This document shows, piece by piece, positions 63,285-64,000 of a stretch of DNA of 64,000 bases. Numbering within the stretch: position 1 is the stretch's first letter; each line of letters begins with the position of its first letter. The position numbers and the translations under genes are program-made. Source of the stretch: Clostridia bacterium (GTDB taxonomy: Bacteria; Bacillota; Clostridia; Peptostreptococcales; Anaerovoracaceae); assembly GCA_902363595.1 (NCBI GenBank), contig CABJAP010000010.1, forward strand, positions 130,490 to 194,489, written 5' to 3'. The notes under the pieces were generated by a model that searched no databases, was not told the origin of the DNA, and was given only the letters and a program-made list of their open reading frames with translations.

Positions 63285-63404
63285 TGATTTCCCTCCTTTT
63301 CGACAATCAAAAAGGCGCACGAAGATTCACACCCGAGGTGGTGTGCCCCTTCATGCGCCGTATTGCCGCAATCTCAAATTATGACATGTAATTTTTCCGA
63401 GATT
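63284..63404 (-). other. 5' leader of the thi operon with an internal terminator
   Basis: About 120 bases lie between the promoter and thiS. They contain a hairpin AATCTC/GAGATT and then the terminator below. I do not see the conserved TPP riboswitch motifs (CTGAGA, ACCCTTTGAACCTGATCTGG), so the sensor is unidentified. Confidence 0.55.
63309..63359 (-). terminator. Attenuator-like terminator in the thi leader
   Basis: On the minus strand GGCGC-AT-GAAG...CTTC-GT-GCGCC with an inner CACACC/GGGTGTG, followed by five T, 25 bases before the thiS start. Confidence 0.75.
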
Positions 63405-63433
63405 ATTATAGCATAATCGCTTTTAGCGCACAA
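63405..63433 (-). promoter_or_regulatory. Sigma-A promoter of the thi operon
   Basis: Minus-strand TTGTGC (63428-63433), 17 bases, TATAAT (63405-63410), with ATGC before the -10 as an extended -10. Its -35 lies about 18 bases from the apparent end of the insertion sequence. Confidence 0.7.
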
Positions 63434-63450
63434 GCTATTATTTCCATGAT

Positions 63451-64000
63451 GTGTTGTTAACTTGTGATAATGTCACCATAGGATTCACTTGAGAAAATGT
63501 CCCAATTTGATAGACTGAAACTTATGAAAGAAGGTAACATTGCGTTGTCACAAAAACAACTGAAAACACTAACGGTCATCAACCGTTACATCCACAAAGA
63601 CATTACCAGGCAGCAGGCCGCGGACCTGTTAGGTCTTTCTACCCGCCAGATCTCACGTTTAAAGAAAGGAGTCCTCGCTTCTGGCCCCGAATCCCTGATT
63701 CATAAAAATACCGGTAGAAAACCCGCCCATGCTGTTTCAGACGAAACGAAGGAAGCAGTCCTTAAGATTTATTCCCGCCCGGAATTGTCTAGGGCCAACT
63801 TCCTCCATTTCAAAGAAATTCTGTCCACGGATTTCGGAATTTCCCTTTCCTATTCCGCACTTTCCAGTATACTGAAAAACGCCGGAAAAGATAGCTCCAA
63901 AAAGAAAAAAATCCGCCATCGGACACACCGTAGAACGCGCAAACCCCATCCTGGACAACTCATCCAGGTCGATGCCACGCCTTATGAATGGTTTGGCGGG
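63451..64000 (+). mobile_element. Left part of an ISNCY-type insertion sequence (cut by window)
   Basis: The sequence from about 63451 (gtgttgttaacttgtgataa) looks like a transposon end leading to a transposase gene. The right end is outside the window, so terminal repeats and target duplication cannot be read. The left boundary is approximate. Confidence 0.6.
63524..64000 (+). CDS. ISNCY-family transposase, N-terminal part
   Basis: The frame starts at ATG 63524 (159 codons visible) and runs off the window. Residues 1-55 are a helix-turn-helix (KDITRQQAADLLGLSTRQISRL), then KNTGRKPAHAVSD and a central region. The sequence ends in QVDATPYEWFG, where the Asp is the first residue of the DDE/rve catalytic triad. 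The HTH-plus-rve layout fits IS1202/ISNCY-type transposases. No frameshift or stop is seen in the visible part. Confidence 0.88.
   Translation, partial: MKEGNIALSQKQLKTLTVINRYIHKDITRQQAADLLGLSTRQISRLKKGVLASGPESLIHKNTGRKPAHAVSDETKEAVLKIYSRPELSRANFLHFKEILSTDFGISLSYSALSSILKNAGKDSSKKKKIRHRTHRRTRKPHPGQLIQVDATPYEWFGG

Noticed and set aside
63300..63420. TPP riboswitch before thiS
   Set aside because: Conserved TPP motifs are not present; only a terminator and a small hairpin are seen.
1..64000. CRISPR array, tRNA or rRNA genes
   Set aside because: No regularly spaced repeats and no tRNA or rRNA signatures seen on either strand.

Overview
This is a chromosomal window of an endospore-forming, anaerobic Clostridia-type Firmicute. 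Three things point there: cwlJ-gerQ germination/coat genes, oxygen-defence proteins of anaerobes (FprA flavodiiron protein, rubredoxin), and strong GGAGG ribosome binding sites with typical sigma-A promoters. The mix of genes would fit the Anaerovoracaceae/Eubacteriales, but that placement is a guess. No rRNA, tRNA or CRISPR was seen. Most genes lie on the minus strand.

Layout. 1-5700: a hybrid histidine kinase (cut by the left edge) translationally coupled to a REC-GGDEF-EAL-REC-GGDEF protein. 5700-13400: a tiny hydrophobic protein, a DUF5688 protein, a large sorted surface protein, a QueG-like Fe-S protein, a TIGR04076 protein, and a divergent mocR / Nim-type flavoenzyme pair. 13600-20300: ahcY with the cdaA-cdaR-glmM-glmS cluster (c-di-AMP synthesis and the entry to cell-wall amino sugars). 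20300-25200: hpf, a probable raiA-type noncoding RNA, comF, recD2 and a YhaM-like exonuclease. 25400-28800: cwlJ-gerQ and nadE on the plus strand. 28800-36200: AraC regulator, PUA/ASCH-like protein, ornithine decarboxylase, a wall-anchored 5'-nucleotidase and a DUF2156 protein. 36200-43000: two-component system, APC permease and a second GGDEF-EAL protein. 43000-50600: yfiH/pgeF, FprA, an acyl-CoA dehydrogenase-ETF-alpha-rubredoxin fusion, a divergent Crp/Fnr regulator, thioredoxin, an EamA transporter and a PAP2 phosphatase. 50500-58300: a WYL-like/SF1-helicase/DUF2726 protein, an alcohol dehydrogenase between two paralogous lipoproteins, and a BglII-type restriction enzyme with an MT-A70 methylase. 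58500-63300: ECF sigma/anti-sigma pair and the thiS-F-G-H-E operon behind a terminator-bearing leader. 63450-end: the left part of an ISNCY-type insertion sequence.

The most unusual material is between genes. A roughly 130-bp structured repeat occurs four times, with paired base changes that keep its hairpins. A promoter/operator-like module is shared by the two c-di-GMP genes and the surface-protein gene, and is tandemly duplicated in front of one. A 3'-UTR element abuts the stop codons of nadE and the DUF2156 gene. The raiA-type RNA closes with a stem of about 24 bp. The acyl-CoA dehydrogenase/ETF/rubredoxin fusion next to FprA suggests a compact electron route to oxygen or NO. All functions are read from sequence by eye; no database search was run.
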